DNA of 64,000 nt from Gordionus sp. m RMFG-2023 (GCF_954871325.1 NC_088775.1:24219561-24283560), one strand, 5' to 3'. Shown: positions 11,401 to 22,386, counted from the stretch's first letter. Program-made: numbers and translations. Notes: generated from the letters alone by a model not told the origin.

Positions 11401-12725
11401 ACCTGCATAGTAACAACAGCATCATTTACTTTTAAAGTGGTCATGAACGCATTATCATTATGTTTAAACTCAGTTAAATTGTTGATATTAAAATCACTAC
11501 CATTATTATTTTGTGTAGGGTTATATTTTTCTTCAACAATCTCTTCAATGTTCATGTTACAATTGATGTTACTTTGATTCACGTCATTATATTGTAATGG
11601 TTTTCTTTGATTAATATACTGATTATAATTTTTCCACGCATTATTTTCTCCATTATTGTTATTATAGGATTGATATTGATAACCATATCGATTATTATAT
11701 TGACTCTGATTTCTTTGATTGTTGTAAGACCAGGAATTGTTTCTCCCATTATAATTATTGTTTTGCCAAGTACCTCTACCATAATTGTTTGAATTGTTAT
11801 TGTATTGCCAGGCATTGTTTCTATTATAATTGTTTGCATTATTGTTGTTGTGCCACATGGAGTTTCTTCCGTAATAGTTTGAATTGTTATTCGAAGATTG
11901 GTTATTACGAAAATTTCTAGAGTTACCCTCACTGTCTCGAAAAATATTGTTTTGATAGTTTCGGCTAGCACTATAATTAGGCCTAAAATCATTATAATTC
12001 CTCTTCTTAAAATCAAAATTTTCCTTATGAATGTTACGTCCATTATAATTAAAATTATTTTCTTTAAAATTATTACGTTCATAATCATTAGAATTATTCT
12101 CATTATTACTAAAAGTACTTTTGCATGGTATTTTATCCATGTTTAAATTGTAAAATTTTTTATTTTTATCCAATTTTTTATTATTGTCTACATAATTTGT
12201 ATCGCTAACGTCTGGTTTAATATTGCTGCCATCTAACTCCACTCCTAATTTCATCATCTTATCTAAACCTTCGTGCTTATGTTTATTTAACTTCCTTCTA
12301 ATATTATCATTTAAAGAACAAGTTATTAATTTCTCAATCATTCTTGTATCGTTATCAAAATCGCATTTTTTATGAAGTTTTGAAATTCTAAAATAAAAAG
12401 TATGGAAGGACTCCTCGGCACCTTGTACCGCTAAGTTAAAGTTCTTTATATTTACATTAATGTCCTCACTTGGAATTAACAGTTTTAATTTACCAAAAAC
12501 AATATTAAAGTCTTTTAATTGTGCTTTAGAACATATCGACGTAACTTGGTCTACAATCTCAATTGGTAAGCTGCATAGTAGTGTCCTAATTTTAGATGAG
12601 TCTGACTCAATATGTCCTTCAAAGTATGTTTCTATTAAGTTAAGATAAGTCTCAGATAATTTTCCTGATAACTTGGGAAATTTAGGAACATATTGAGTGT
12701 GTGTAAGAGTTAATTTTTCGTCCAT
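8490..12725 (-). CDS. Gag-Pol polyprotein of the 7751-13804 Ty3/gypsy element
   Basis: A 1411-residue single frame. Order: gag-like helical region (about 1-180), an Asn/Tyr/Arg-rich low-complexity linker (about 200-390), aspartic protease with DTGS at 443-446, reverse transcriptase (about 570-780) with YIDD at 721-724, RNase H (about 860-990) with catalytic D869 in ATDAS and DHKPL near 936, then integrase with an HHCC finger (H1080/H1084, C1113/C1116) and a DDE triad D1143, D1197, E1233 (spacing D-53-D-35-E). A tail to 1411 includes an RHIDQLRKRE stretch shared with the other two gypsy copies. No CCHC zinc knuckle is visible; the Asn-rich linker sits where one is expected. Gag and pol are fused in one frame. 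It would make virus-like particle protein, protease, RT and integrase. Confidence 0.95.
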   Translation of the reverse strand: MDEKLTLTHTQYVPKFPKLSGKLSETYLNLIETYFEGHIESDSSKIRTLLCSLPIEIVDQVTSICSKAQLKDFNIVFGKLKLLIPSEDINVNIKNFNLAVQGAEESFHTFYFRISKLHKKCDFDNDTRMIEKLITCSLNDNIRRKLNKHKHEGLDKMMKLGVELDGSNIKPDVSDTNYVDNNKKLDKNKKFYNLNMDKIPCKSTFSNNENNSNDYERNNFKENNFNYNGRNIHKENFDFKKRNYNDFRPNYSASRNYQNNIFRDSEGNSRNFRNNQSSNNNSNYYGRNSMWHNNNNANNYNRNNAWQYNNNSNNYGRGTWQNNNYNGRNNSWSYNNQRNQSQYNNRYGYQYQSYNNNNGENNAWKNYNQYINQRKPLQYNDVNQSNINCNMNIEEIVEEKYNPTQNNNGSDFNINNLTEFKHNDNAFMTTLKVNDAVVTMQVDTGSKFTIIPHEMAKQIGIKDLKKSTLQLSAYDGNLIKIIGVTQVKVTYEGITKHLQAVIVKSNKNALLGRMWINAFSNILNKFIANIDTNYEDEIKKLIKDCESKLTKKPINKGNVKIYLRNDAKPKIIPPRRLPYSKIDAVTRELMRWIGDGVIEPVTDVRWASPITAVYKDNGSVRVCADFKDTVNPALEDFRYPLPRINDLIAKLKEGKKFTKIDFKDAFLQIPIDETCRDILTISTHRGYYRFTRLPIGLKTSSAIFQQIMDQIFSDMKDVIFYIDDLLITGSSDEVQFNNIKKVFERILSHGLVPNFAKSLFFKKSLRFLGHDIDAKGIHANHDKIEAIVKMPEPKSAAELSTFLGMAGYYRKFLNNFAEIADPLYKIVNKEKWEWNLEHSKSFDDLKTLISLPPALTYFNPELPIGIATDASKRGLGAVLFHTEKDGKEKPIAFASRTLAKSETNYTNIEREALAIMFAIKRFQEYLIGTKFTIITDHKPLIHIFTKGLKDNSTMSLRLQKWSIILGGYDFNIRYKAGKYNVVPDCLSRLPQVIDDDVIDDIAIINDFGDIPLSFDRIRDETSKDFELSQVMNDIRNNVPIQNKIYENIEQELSIIKDCLYKSDKIIIPSSLRKNILKSLHEGHLETGKIKSLAKDRMWWSGMVNDIDLEVKSCDDCNIYHDNPKKIQNPWVAATKPFERIHIDYAGPFFTKNWLIIVDAYSKFPVIVPVKSITTEFTLKEIYKTISLFGIPETIVTDNGTNFTSKDFEKFCSNYGIKHVLTSAYHQQSNGQAERMVRTFKAHMKRNIKIGLETALDRFLFNYRNTPNDTTGVTPSKRMFNRDIRIKWDLLKPLEDKVGEVFMSLPRNRTFNRGDYVWYKKQGDDTWCKGSIKLKESNTMFQVYTDKGIVSRHIDQLRKRECYNSLKYYEIDPKNSSKGGSVDTKNEIKIPIIRPIRIKNKPDYLKDYVLKI

Positions 12726-13660
12726 TATATAATTTTATTTGAGTAAAGTAAACTTTCAATATTTAAAATCGTAAAAGCAAAACATTGTCGTTCATTAAAA
12801 TCAAATTTAAGTTGTCTAAAAATTTTAATTTTAATCAAGATAATATGGTCCACTAAGTTTTAATAGTTTATCTATGAAAATTCTAATTCGAATTCGTAAA
12901 GAGGATTTAATCCGCTAAGTTTCAATATAATTTGTCTGTGAAAAATTTAATACTAATTCGTGACTAAGTTTTTAGAAAAAAATTTATTGATATTCTATAA
13001 GTTAAATATTGCGTAAATTTATAGAGAAAATTTTCTATAAATATAATGTCAAATATCTAAAGCATAAAGATATTTAAATTTTAATAATCAATAATTTTAC
13101 AAAATATAAAAATAAAATTATTGTCATCTAGAATATATGGTTTGCCATTAAGACACATAAATGCATTAATCATTTTTCATAAAGATTTAAAATAAAAAAC
13201 AATTTCGTTTGTCCTATTATCACGTACATAAGAAAATTCTTTAGATATTCCCATTTCTTTTAACATATTATCAATAATAACGTGTTGAGGTATATCATAA
13301 GTTTTAAAACAAAACATTATTTTGATGAGAAAATATTTTTTATCATATAACTCTTTTATTTGTATATATATACTCTTTTATTTTATATATATATATATAT
13401 ATATATTTATTTTTTTTACCTTTTTATAAATTTGTAAATTTGGATAAAATTTTGACTATCGAAAAGAAAAGTCAAAAAAAAATTTTATTTTGTCCTTTAA
13501 CATCTCCCATATCGAACGACGAATATGATAAGTAATTCATTTACTTTTTATTTTTAACAAAAGAATTCAAGGTAAGGATATTTTTTAAATTTTTCTTTAA
13601 AACTTTTATCATTTAAATTTAATTTAAAACGAAAAACGTACCACCGTAACCGGGGCACCA

Positions 13661-13804
13661 TGTAAATAATAAATTTAAGGACTTATTTTAACTATTTTAT
13701 TACTATATATTTTTCATCTAAAAACATTATATATATATTATTTAAAAGTTAATTGAACAACTTAAATATAAAATAAATAATATTCAAATTTAAATCAATC
13801 AACA
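13661..13804 (-). repeat. 5' LTR of the 7751-13804 element
   Basis: 144 bp on the upstream side of the coding strand. The adjoining sequence reads TGGTGCCCCGGTTACGG on the minus strand, a likely primer-binding site. It is followed on the plus strand by the GTTGT target duplication. Confidence 0.92.
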
Positions 13805-13809
13805 GTTGT

Positions 13810-14769
13810 ATATAGTCTCCTTCGATTTATTAACATTAAGATTATAGGAAAGTTGATAGATAAAATTAACAAAGATGATAGGAAAGTTGATACAAAAAAT
13901 AAAAATAACATTAAGATGATGCAAAAATGTTCATTTCTTGATTACGGCGATTATATTTATGATATATTTTATTTACTTATATTATAAATTTAGTAAAAGG
14001 AAAAATGGACAATAAAGAAAAGGCCAGTTTCAATTTTTTTAAGCATTTTAGTTATGCAATATTTTGTTTTAAAAAATTGTATAATTTTATCAACATTTTT
14101 ATTCATTATCCTTTTCCCGATTTTGAAAAGAATTATTATCTGGGGCTCTTTCTGTTCTCAAATATATTTTTGTTTGGAGATATTGAATAAAAATTTTCAT
14201 AATGAATTTATTTATTAGCTTGAAATTCACATTTGTTTAAAAAGATCTTATCGTTTAATTTACTTAAGTTTGTCTAATATAATTTTAAAATACACCATTA
14301 ATATTTTAATTAAATTAAACTTTCAAAAAATTCAACTTCTCATAGTCATAACCTGGTCGTCAGCATTCTTTGATTTTTTTGTTATTACACATAAACATTT
14401 TTTTTAGCAATTAATCGGCATTAATATATAAATTATTGCAAAATAACTGTTTTTTTTAAACTATTAGAATATCTTCAGATTTAGAATATTGTGTAAAAAA
14501 TTGTTAATCTTTTTAAATCAATCATTACTATAATTTGCTACTTCAAGTTTAATAACTATCCTACATCAGTAATTTGATAATCAGTTCTAATCCTTGTGCC
14601 TGGGTGTTCACAAGACTCTTCAGCTTGCCGAAATTCAATGGTTGCTCAAATAAAAAAATATTAAAATGCTTATAGAATTTTTTGTTCTAAATTTTTTATA
14701 ACAACATAATTTATGAGTATGTTCAGAAATACAAATTATTTTATAAAAAACTATCTAGATATCTATATA
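13810..14769. other. AT-rich spacer, no gene recognised
   Basis: Unassigned AT-rich sequence between the intact gypsy element and the TAGTCGACTAA repeats. A 61-codon open frame at 14005-14190 has low-complexity composition (Phe, Ile, Asn, Lys) and no recognisable motif; I do not regard it as a gene. Confidence 0.4.
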
Positions 14770-14771
14770 AA

Positions 14772-14975
14772 TACTCTTTAGTCGTAGTCATGGAAATCGA
14801 CTAAAAACTTTAGCAACTAATTTAGTTGACTAAAACGACTAATTTGGTCGACTAAAACGACTAATATAGTCGACTAAAACGGCTAATATAGTCGAATAAA
14901 AAGACTAATATAGTCGACTAAAACAACTAATTTAGTTGAGTAAAACGACTAATTTAGTCGACTAAAAAATATATA
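14772..14975 (+). repeat. TAGTCGACTAAAACGACTAA tandem repeats, left outer copy
   Basis: About 200 bp built from a roughly 20-22-bp unit alternating TAGTCGACTAAAA and CGACTAATT. The segment ACTTTAGCAACTAATTTAG has a close inverted counterpart near 31540, so this block mirrors the one at 31435-31613. It leads directly into the 118-bp array. Confidence 0.8.
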
Positions 14976-15276
14976 AAGTAAACATATTAAGTTAAAATTT
15001 ATGTGAAGATTTACCATAGAAAAGTGACACTTGTCATAATCGTTATTTTTGAACTTTTATGAATTTTTCAAAGCAAATAGGTAAAAATATATATTGTAAA
15101 GATGTTAAAATAAAATTTCAGTGTGAAGATGTACCATAGAAAAGTGACAACTGTCATAATCGTTATTTTTTAACTTTTCTGAATTTTTTTAAAGTAAATA
15201 GGTAAAAATATATATTGGAAAGATGTTAAAATAAAATTTCAGTGAAGATGTACCATAGAAAAGTGACAATTGTCAT

Positions 15277-15484
15277 TAGTGTTGTTAAATGGCTCGTTTT
15301 GAGCCGATTTTTAAAAACAACTAACTCAATATTTTGGCCGGAAAAATATGGTCTAAGCCCTATAGATTTCTCTAATAGATGTCCAAACCTTTGTTCCTTC
15401 TACAAATAAAATCTTCAGGCTTGCCTAATAATATTCTAGATGTTTTTAAAAATCGGCTCGAAACGAGCTTTTATAACAACACTA
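15277..15484. mobile_element. hAT-type MITE inside a tandem repeat unit, copy 1
   Basis: 208 bp with inverted ends TAGTGTTGTTAAATGGCTCG and TTATAACAACACTA, and long inner inverted repeats (GAGCCGATTTTTAAAA...TTTTTAAAAATCGGCTC). The 8-bp duplication ATTGTCAT (15269-15276 and 15485-15492) lies within the ACAATTGTCATAATC part of the satellite unit. It encodes nothing; mobilisation would need a hAT transposase. Confidence 0.88.
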
Positions 15485-15611
15485 ATTGTCATAATAGTTA
15501 TTTTTTATCTTTTTTAAATTTTTTTAAAGTGAATAGGTAAAAATATATATTGTAAAGATGTTAAAATAAAATTTCAGTGAAGATGTACCATAGAAAAGTG
15601 ACAATTGTCCT

Positions 15612-15818
15612 TAGTGTTGTTAAATGGCTCGTTTTAAGCCGATTTTTAAAAACAACTAACTCAATATTTTGGCCAGAAAAATATGGTCTAAGCCCTATAG
15701 ATTTCTCTAATAGATGTCCAAACCTTTGTTCCTTCTACAAATAAAATCTTCAGGCTTGCCTAATAATATTCTAGATGTTTTTAAAAATCGGCTCGAAACG
15801 AGCGGTTTAACAACACTA
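15612..15818. mobile_element. hAT-type MITE inside a tandem repeat unit, copy 2
   Basis: 207-bp near-identical copy of the MITE at 15277, in the same position of the satellite unit. The flanks are ATTGTCCT and ATTGTCAT, the same 8-bp site with one difference. It lies one satellite unit plus one MITE length from the first copy, so it most likely arose by tandem duplication of a MITE-bearing unit, not by a second insertion. Confidence 0.85.
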
Positions 15819-17655
15819 ATTGTCATAATAGTTATTTTTTATCTTTTTTAAATTTTTTTAAAGTGAATAGGTAAAAATATATATTGTAAAGATAATAAAA
15901 TAAAATTTCAGTGAAGATGTACCATAGAAAAGTGACAATTGTCATAATAGTTATTTTTTATCTTTTTTAAATTTTTTTAAAGTGAATAGGTAAAAATATA
16001 TATTGTAAAGATGTTAAAATAAAATTTCAGTGAAGATGTACCATAGAAAAGTGACAACTGTCATAATCGTTATTTTTTAACTTTTCTGAATTTTTTTAAA
16101 GTAAATAGGTAAAAATATATAGTGGAAAGATGTTAAAATAAAATTTCAGTGAAGATGTACCATAGAAAAGTGACAATTGTCATAATCGTTATTTTTGAAC
16201 TTTTTTGAATTTTTTTAAAGTAAATAGGTAAAAATATATATGTAAAGATGTTAAAATAAATTTCAGTGAAGATGTACCATAGAAAAGTGACAGTCATAAT
16301 CGTTATTTGTGAACTTTTTTGAATTTTTTAAAGTAAATAGGTAAGAATATATATTGTAAAGATGTTAAAATAAAACTTAAATGAAGATGTACCATAGAAG
16401 AGTGACAATTGTCATAATCGTTATTTTTTAACTTTTTTAAAATCTTTTAAATTAAATAGATAAAAATATATATTGTAAAAATGTTAAAATATAATTTCAA
16501 TGAAGATGTACCATAGAAGAGTGACAATTGTCATAATCGTTATTTTTTAACTTTTTTGAAATCTTTTAAAGTAAATAGGTAAAAATATATATTGTAAAGA
16601 TGTTAAAATAAAATTTCAGTGAAGATGTGTCATAGAAAAGTGACAATCATAATCGTTATTTGTGAACTTTTTTGAATTTTTTTAAAGTAAATAGGTAAGA
16701 ATATATATTGTAAAGATGTTAAAATAAAACTTAAATGAAGATGTACCATGAGTGACAATTGTCATAATCGTTATTTTTTAACTTTTTTAAAATCTTTTAA
16801 AGTAAATAGGTAAAAATATATATTGTAAAGATGTTAAAATAAAATTTCAGTGAAGATGCACCATAGAAAAGTGACAGTCATAATCGTTATTTGTGAACTT
16901 TTTTGAATTTTTTTAAAGTAAATAGGTAAGAATATATATTGTAAAGATGTTAAAATAAAACTTAAATGAAGATGTACCATAGAAGAGTGACAATTGTCAT
17001 AATCGTTATTTTTTAACTTTTTTAAAATCTTTTAAAGTAAATAGGTAAAAATATATATTTGTAAAGATGTTAAAATAAAATTTCACTGAAGATGTACCAT
17101 AGAAAAGTGACAATTGTCATAATCAAAATTTTTTAACTTTTCTGAATTTTTTTAAAGTAAATAGGTAAGATTATATATTGTAAAGATATTAAAATAAAAT
17201 TTCAGTGAAGATGTACCATAGAAAAGTGACAATTGTCATAATCGTTATTTTTGAACTTTTTTGAATTTTTTTAAAGTAAATAGGTAGAATATATATTATA
17301 AAGATGTTAAAATAAAATCTCAGTGAAGATGTACCATAGAAAAGTGACAATTGTCATAATCGTTATTTGTGAACTTTTTTGAATTTTTTTAAAGTAAATA
17401 GGTAAGAATATATATTGTAAAGATGTTAAAATAAAACTTAAATGAAGATGTACCATAGAAGAGTGACAATTGTCATAATCGTTATTTTTTAACTTTTTTA
17501 AAATCTTTTAAATTAAATAGGTAAAAATATATATTGTAAAGATGTTAAAATAAAATTTCAGTGAAGATGTACCATAGAAAAGTGACAGTCATAATCGTTA
17601 TTTGTGAACTTTTTTGAATTTTTTAAAGTAAATAGGTAAGAAGATATATTGAAAA

Positions 17656-17813
17656 TGTTATAAATGAGATTTATATTATATATTATCAATGTTATAAATG
17701 TCATACATACAAATCAATCATATTAATATATATATCAGTTGTAAATATCAGGTGATTTTCAGTTAATAAAGCCATCCATATTTGTGTATGCTTATTTAAG
17801 ACTAATTAGTATA
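17656..17813 (+). repeat. 5' LTR of the 17656-22386 element
   Basis: 158 bp starting TGTTATAAATGAG and ending TTAGTATA, identical to 22229-22386. The TGGCGACG primer-binding site follows after one base. Confidence 0.93.
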
Positions 17814-18030
17814 TTGGCGACGTTGTCGATGATCTTATTATGAACAAAGAAGACAAAAATAAAATAATTATGAATAAAGAATAAAAAAATGATATCATTA
17901 TGATCAAATTTGATAACTTCAACAAACAAAACAATTTTGCTGATTACATTGAATATATTGATGATATGTTGGAGATAAGAGGTATATTAGTAAATAATGA
18001 AACCAAAAAAAAATATTATTTGCGTATATG

Positions 18031-18367
18031 CAATGACATATAATAATACCTAGACTGACGATTCATTCATTAAAAGTATACATCAATACAAATCAGCTAG
18101 AGACGCCATCTTGGTTACTGTAATAAATATTAAAATTTTAAACGAGAGCCTAATTTTATATTATATCTGATGCAAACTTTATTAAAGAATTGCCTGATCA
18201 TCAAGATATTAAGAAAGTAAGTTATCAATTTAATATTAGTTTTTAACATGAAAATAATTATTATAAAGGTTACCAAAATGACGGGTCCAGCTGATTTGCT
18301 TTTAACGACGCTTAAAAATGCATTTTAATGAATGAATCGTCAGTCTAGGTATTATTATATGTCATTG
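18031..18367. mobile_element. MITE with about 45-bp perfect TIRs inserted in an LTR element
   Basis: 337 bp with inverted ends CAATGACATATAATAATACC and GGTATTATTATATGTCATTG; the match continues through CTAGACTGACGATTCATTCATTAAAA, about 45 bp in all. CGTATATG is duplicated on both sides (18023-18030 and 18368-18375). An 8-bp duplication suggests hAT; because the end base is ambiguous, a 9-bp duplication (GCGTATATG), as used by MULEs, is also possible. No coding capacity. Confidence 0.88.
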
Positions 18368-21300
18368 CGTATATGGGTATTAGTAATTTAGCAGAGATGA
18401 GGTCCTTTGTTTATCCAAAAATATTGGAAAGATCTTAATTATGAAGAGATTATTGAAGTGGGTAAGAAAGTTTTTAAGCCTATTTCAACATTATTTAGCT
18501 CGAGAATTAAATTTATTCGGATAGAAAGAGGGGTTGGTGAATCAGTTGCGGAGTTTGCAGCTCGACTTAAAAAATTGGCTCAAGAATGTAAATTTGAATC
18601 TGACCTAGATGGGAGATTGAGGGATCAGATGGTGGCTAGAATCAAAATGGGTGCATTGGAGAAAGATATTCGCACTAGATTTCCAGATGGAATAAATGAC
18701 TTTTGGCAATGGAAAGGGCTGAGGATGAAGTGACAAATATGATGGTAAAAAAAGTCAATAAACCTAAGGAGCAGATAGAGAATAATTAAGAAAATTTTTC
18801 TAATCAAAAGTACTCATATAATAATTATAACAAAGAAAAAGGTAATTTTAGTTATTACAATAACAATAATAATAATTTTAAGTTTAGAGATAACAATAAA
18901 TTTAACAATAATGATATGTATAAGTTTAATAAATGCTCAAAATGTGGAAGAACTCATCCCCCTTTTCAATGTTTTGCATCAAGGGTGAAATGTTATAATT
19001 GCCAAAAGGTAGTGCATTATGCTAAATATTGTAAGGGACAGAAGTTACATGCTATGCATATAGATGACATGATTCATCAGATTCAATTAATAATATTTCC
19101 CAAATTGGTAGAAATAGTGCAAAGATATTTGTTTGGATAAATGGAGTACCTATAGAATTTGACTATGATACGGGGGCACAGGTATCGGTGATTGGGAAAC
19201 AATATTGGGATGAAATTGGCCGACCCAAACTTGGACCAACCAAACCTTTATCAGTATATGGTAACCAACCGCTAGATGTGCTTGGTGAAACTATGGTGAG
19301 GGTTCGTCTTGGAAAGATAAGCAGATCACTACCGATTGTGGTGACCCGTTCAAATGACATTCCATTATTTGGACTACCATGGATACTGGCATTTAATATG
19401 TTTATTCCACGACAAGTGACTATACGTAGTATCACAAATAAAGAGGTTATGACAACCAATAAACAAATTGCTGGCATGACAACAGAATTTTTTAGTGTTT
19501 TTGATGACAAGCTTGGACGGGTGAATGATATAGAAGTTAGCATACATTTGAGTGAGGCAGCAAGGCCGAAATCATGGCCAGCTCGTAGAGTACCTTTTCC
19601 ATTACGAAAACCAATTGAAATGGAACTCGATAGATTGGTTAAATCAGGAATATTGAAGGCGATTGATCCAACACAAAAACGGTTGACATGGGCCACTCCA
19701 ACGGTAAACGTACGAAAAACAAATGGAGAAATCAGGATTTGTGAGGATTTTAAGGTGACATTAAACCCATATATTTTGTACGATTATCATATTATACTAA
19801 CGGTGGATGATCTTTTAACCAAATTAAAAGATGGATTGAAATTTACGGTAATAGATTTGAAAGATGCATATTTACAATTACCAATAAAAGAAATTTCAAA
19901 AGAATACTTAACCATATCGACCCACATTGGTTATTTCCAATATCAATGTATGCCTTTCGGTCTTTCTAGTGCGCCGACCATATTTCAAAGATATATGGAC
20001 AATTTATTACAAGACTGCCAAATGACCGGAGTATATCTTGACGATATTATCATAACGGGGAAAAATGATGTAGAACATTTGAATAACGTAAAAAAAGTAC
20101 TAATGAAACTAAAACAGGTGGGTATGAAGGCAAAATGGGCCAAATACGTTTTTTAAATGAATCAGTTTCTTTTTTGGGTTTCGTAATAGACAAATATGGA
20201 ATACATCTAGCGAAAGAAAAAATAGATGCTATTCGAAGGATACCAACTCCTAATAATATACACCAATTACGATCTTTTTTAGGACTTGTGAATTATTACG
20301 AGAGATTTTTGCCACATCTACATGGAATTGCAGCTCCTCTGCATAAATTAACAAGCATTAAATCTTGCTGGGGTTGGTACAAGGAACAAGAGGTATTTGA
20401 TAAAATAAAACAGCTTTTGTCAACAAATAAAACGCTAATTCCATATTCGCCAAACTTGCCAATTATATTGGAATGTGACGCTTCAAACACTGGTTTTGGA
20501 GCTTGTTATGTCATTTAGTGAAAAAAGATATTAGCAGACCAATCGCATTTGCCTCGCGAACACTTCTAGAGTCAGAGAAAAATTACGCACCAATAAAAAA
20601 AGAGGCACGAGCACTTTTGTTTGGTATGGAAAAATTTCATACATTCATTTTTGGTCGAAAATTTTTATTACGAACAGAACCTTTGGAAAAATTATTTGGT
20701 GATAAACGGGAACTACCAAAAATATCCAATAGTCGATTAACGCGCTGGGCTTGGAAAATGTCCGCATATGATTTTGAAATTGAATATGTTCCTGGAAAAG
20801 AAAATAAAGTAGCTGATACATTATCTAGACTGCCAATAGATGGCATAAAATCAAATAATGATCAAAAAACGCGTTAAAAATTAGTGCTATAAATTTGCAC
20901 GATATAAATAAATATTAGCCAAGTTGAACTCCAGAAGGAAACAAGGAATGATAGCTTGTTTAAAAAAGTAGTTAAAAACATTGAGCATGGATGGGTGGAT
21001 TTTGATGCGAAAAAAAATACAGAGTTAGTTTGTTTTTATAATCGTAGAGAGGAATTGTCAGTAGATCATGATGTTATTGAATGGAATGGGAAGTTGGTAA
21101 TTCCAACCATTTTGAGGAAATTAATATTAACGATAATACACAGAGGGCATCATAAATAAATGCTATAAAATCTATTTTTAGAATGTATTACTGGTGGTCG
21201 AATTGCGATAAAGATATTGAACAATATGTTCGTCAATGTATGCCTTTTCAAAGTAATCGGTCGAATATTATGGAGGTTCCTTTATATTCGTGGAACATAT

Positions 21301-22228
21301 CTAATATACCATGGGAACGAATTCATTTGGATTTCGCGGGGCTTATTGATTCGTATTCATGGTTAGTAGGAGTTGATGCACATACTAAATGGGTTGAGGT
21401 TGAGTTAATGAGAGAGACCACGTCCACGACAATGATCAGGGTTTTAAGGAAATGGTTCGCACGGTTTGGAACACCTAGACAAATCGTATCAGATAATGGA
21501 CCTCAATTTATTTTTGGAGAATTTTGAAAATTTTGGTTCGAGAAAAATATTAAATTGATACATACAACACCGTACCATCCAAAAACGAACGGTTTAGCGG
21601 AAAGAACGATACGAACCCTCAAGAGATATTTTGCAACTAGGAAAGACATCAGGGAGCCCGAGGAAGCTATGGGAGAAGTTTTGATAGCATATAGAATGGG
21701 TGAGCATCAATCAACTGGACGTTCACCGGCTAAGTTATTATTGGGGCGAAATTTAAAAACGGGATTGAATTGGTTACGTCCTAATGTTAGTTATGAAATG
21801 GAACGATCGAATATACGACAAAAAGTAGCGCATGATGAACATAGTCTTATGAGAGAATTTGAGATTGCACAACCGGTATGGGTGCATAATGAAATAAATT
21901 CAGGTTGGAGAGTAGGAGTTATAAAATCTAGAACTGGTAGATATTCTTATTTGGTAGAAACCAAGGATAGAATGGTACGAAAGCATGCGGATCAACTACG
22001 AAAAAGGGAGGTAGCTAAAAAAATGGAGAAGTCTGGGCCAGGGAAAGAAAATGGAGAAAATATGGAGTCAGAGAGAGAAGAGGAAAATATAAAAAATAAA
22101 GAGTCGGATATAGTTGAGATTTTAGAAAATGTGGAAGATAACGGAAAACTAGAAACGCGGATATCACAAAGAGCCGAAACCTACAAATCGGCTGATTGAG
22201 GAATTGTAAGATCATATGTGTGGGGATA

Positions 22229-22386
22229 TGTTATAAATGAGATTTATATTATATATTATCAATGTTATAAATGTCATACATACAAATCAATCATATTAAT
22301 ATATATATCAGTTGTAAATATCAGGTGATTTTCAGTTAATAAAGCCATCCATATTTGTGTATGCTTATTTAAGACTAATTAGTATA
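22229..22386 (+). repeat. 3' LTR of the 17656-22386 element
   Basis: 158 bp identical to the 5' LTR, followed by GTAAA and then the resumed satellite unit. Confidence 0.93.

Larger units (their letters stand above)
7751..13804 (-). mobile_element. Ty3/gypsy LTR retrotransposon, looks whole
   Basis: A minus-strand LTR element with 144-bp LTRs at 7751-7894 and 13661-13804 that differ at about three positions near one end, so it is young. A perfect 5-bp target duplication GTTGT flanks it (7746-7750 and 13805-13809). On the coding strand the 5' LTR is followed directly by TGGTGCCCCGGTTACGG, the probable primer-binding site, and a polypurine tract AGAAGAGGGGGAA precedes the 3' LTR. One long gag-pol frame fills the interior (8490-12725). 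All expected parts are present and the copy looks whole. A 5' leader of about 0.9 kb separates the LTR from the frame. Confidence 0.96.
14976..17655 (+). repeat. Roughly 118-bp tandem repeat array, forward orientation, left part
   Basis: About twenty imperfect copies of a unit with the recurring core GAAGATGTACCATAGAAAAG, then GACAATTGTC (a palindrome), CATAATCGTTATTTTT, and GTAAATAGGTAAAAATATAT. Variants differ in small ways (TTTCAGTG versus CTTAAATG after TTAAAATAAAA), and the two types partly alternate, suggesting higher-order amplification. Two units contain an inserted hAT-type MITE. The array is interrupted by the LTR element at 17656 and resumes at 22387. No coding frame. Confidence 0.92.
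17656..22386 (+). mobile_element. Ty3/gypsy LTR retrotransposon, broken, inserted in the satellite array
   Basis: LTRs of 158 bp at 17656-17813 and 22229-22386 read as identical base for base. Flanks GAAAA and GTAAA are a likely 5-bp target duplication with one change; satellite sequence continues on both sides. TTGGCGACG after the 5' LTR is the probable primer-binding site and a GTGTGGGGATA tract precedes the 3' LTR. Parts: gag (to about 19.1 kb) with a CCHC-like region near 18.94-19.03 kb, protease with DTGA near 19.17 kb, RT (about 19.5-20.3 kb, YLDD near 20.04 kb), RNase H (about 20.45-20.86 kb), integrase (about 21.18-21.8 kb), and a charged tail to about 22.2 kb. A MITE sits in the gag part. 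The copy is broken, roughly half a dozen breaks. It is related to the 2716-7190 element by protein sequence. Confidence 0.94.

Noticed and set aside
11579-12103. A 174-codon minus-strand frame and antisense frames at 11607-11792 and 11898-12146
   Set aside because: They overlap the Asn-rich linker of the intact gag-pol. Repetitive AAT/AAC codons leave the other frames open, giving Ile/Met/Thr-rich shadows.
13382-13408. TA-rich microsatellite as a regulatory element
   Set aside because: A simple TA run in the leader of an LTR element; nothing supports a function.
14976-17655. CRISPR-like array
   Set aside because: The whole 118-bp unit is repeated, including the would-be spacers; there are no cas genes and the context is eukaryotic.
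19163-19696. A 177-codon minus-strand frame
   Set aside because: It is antisense to the protease and reverse transcriptase part of the LTR element and has no motif of its own.
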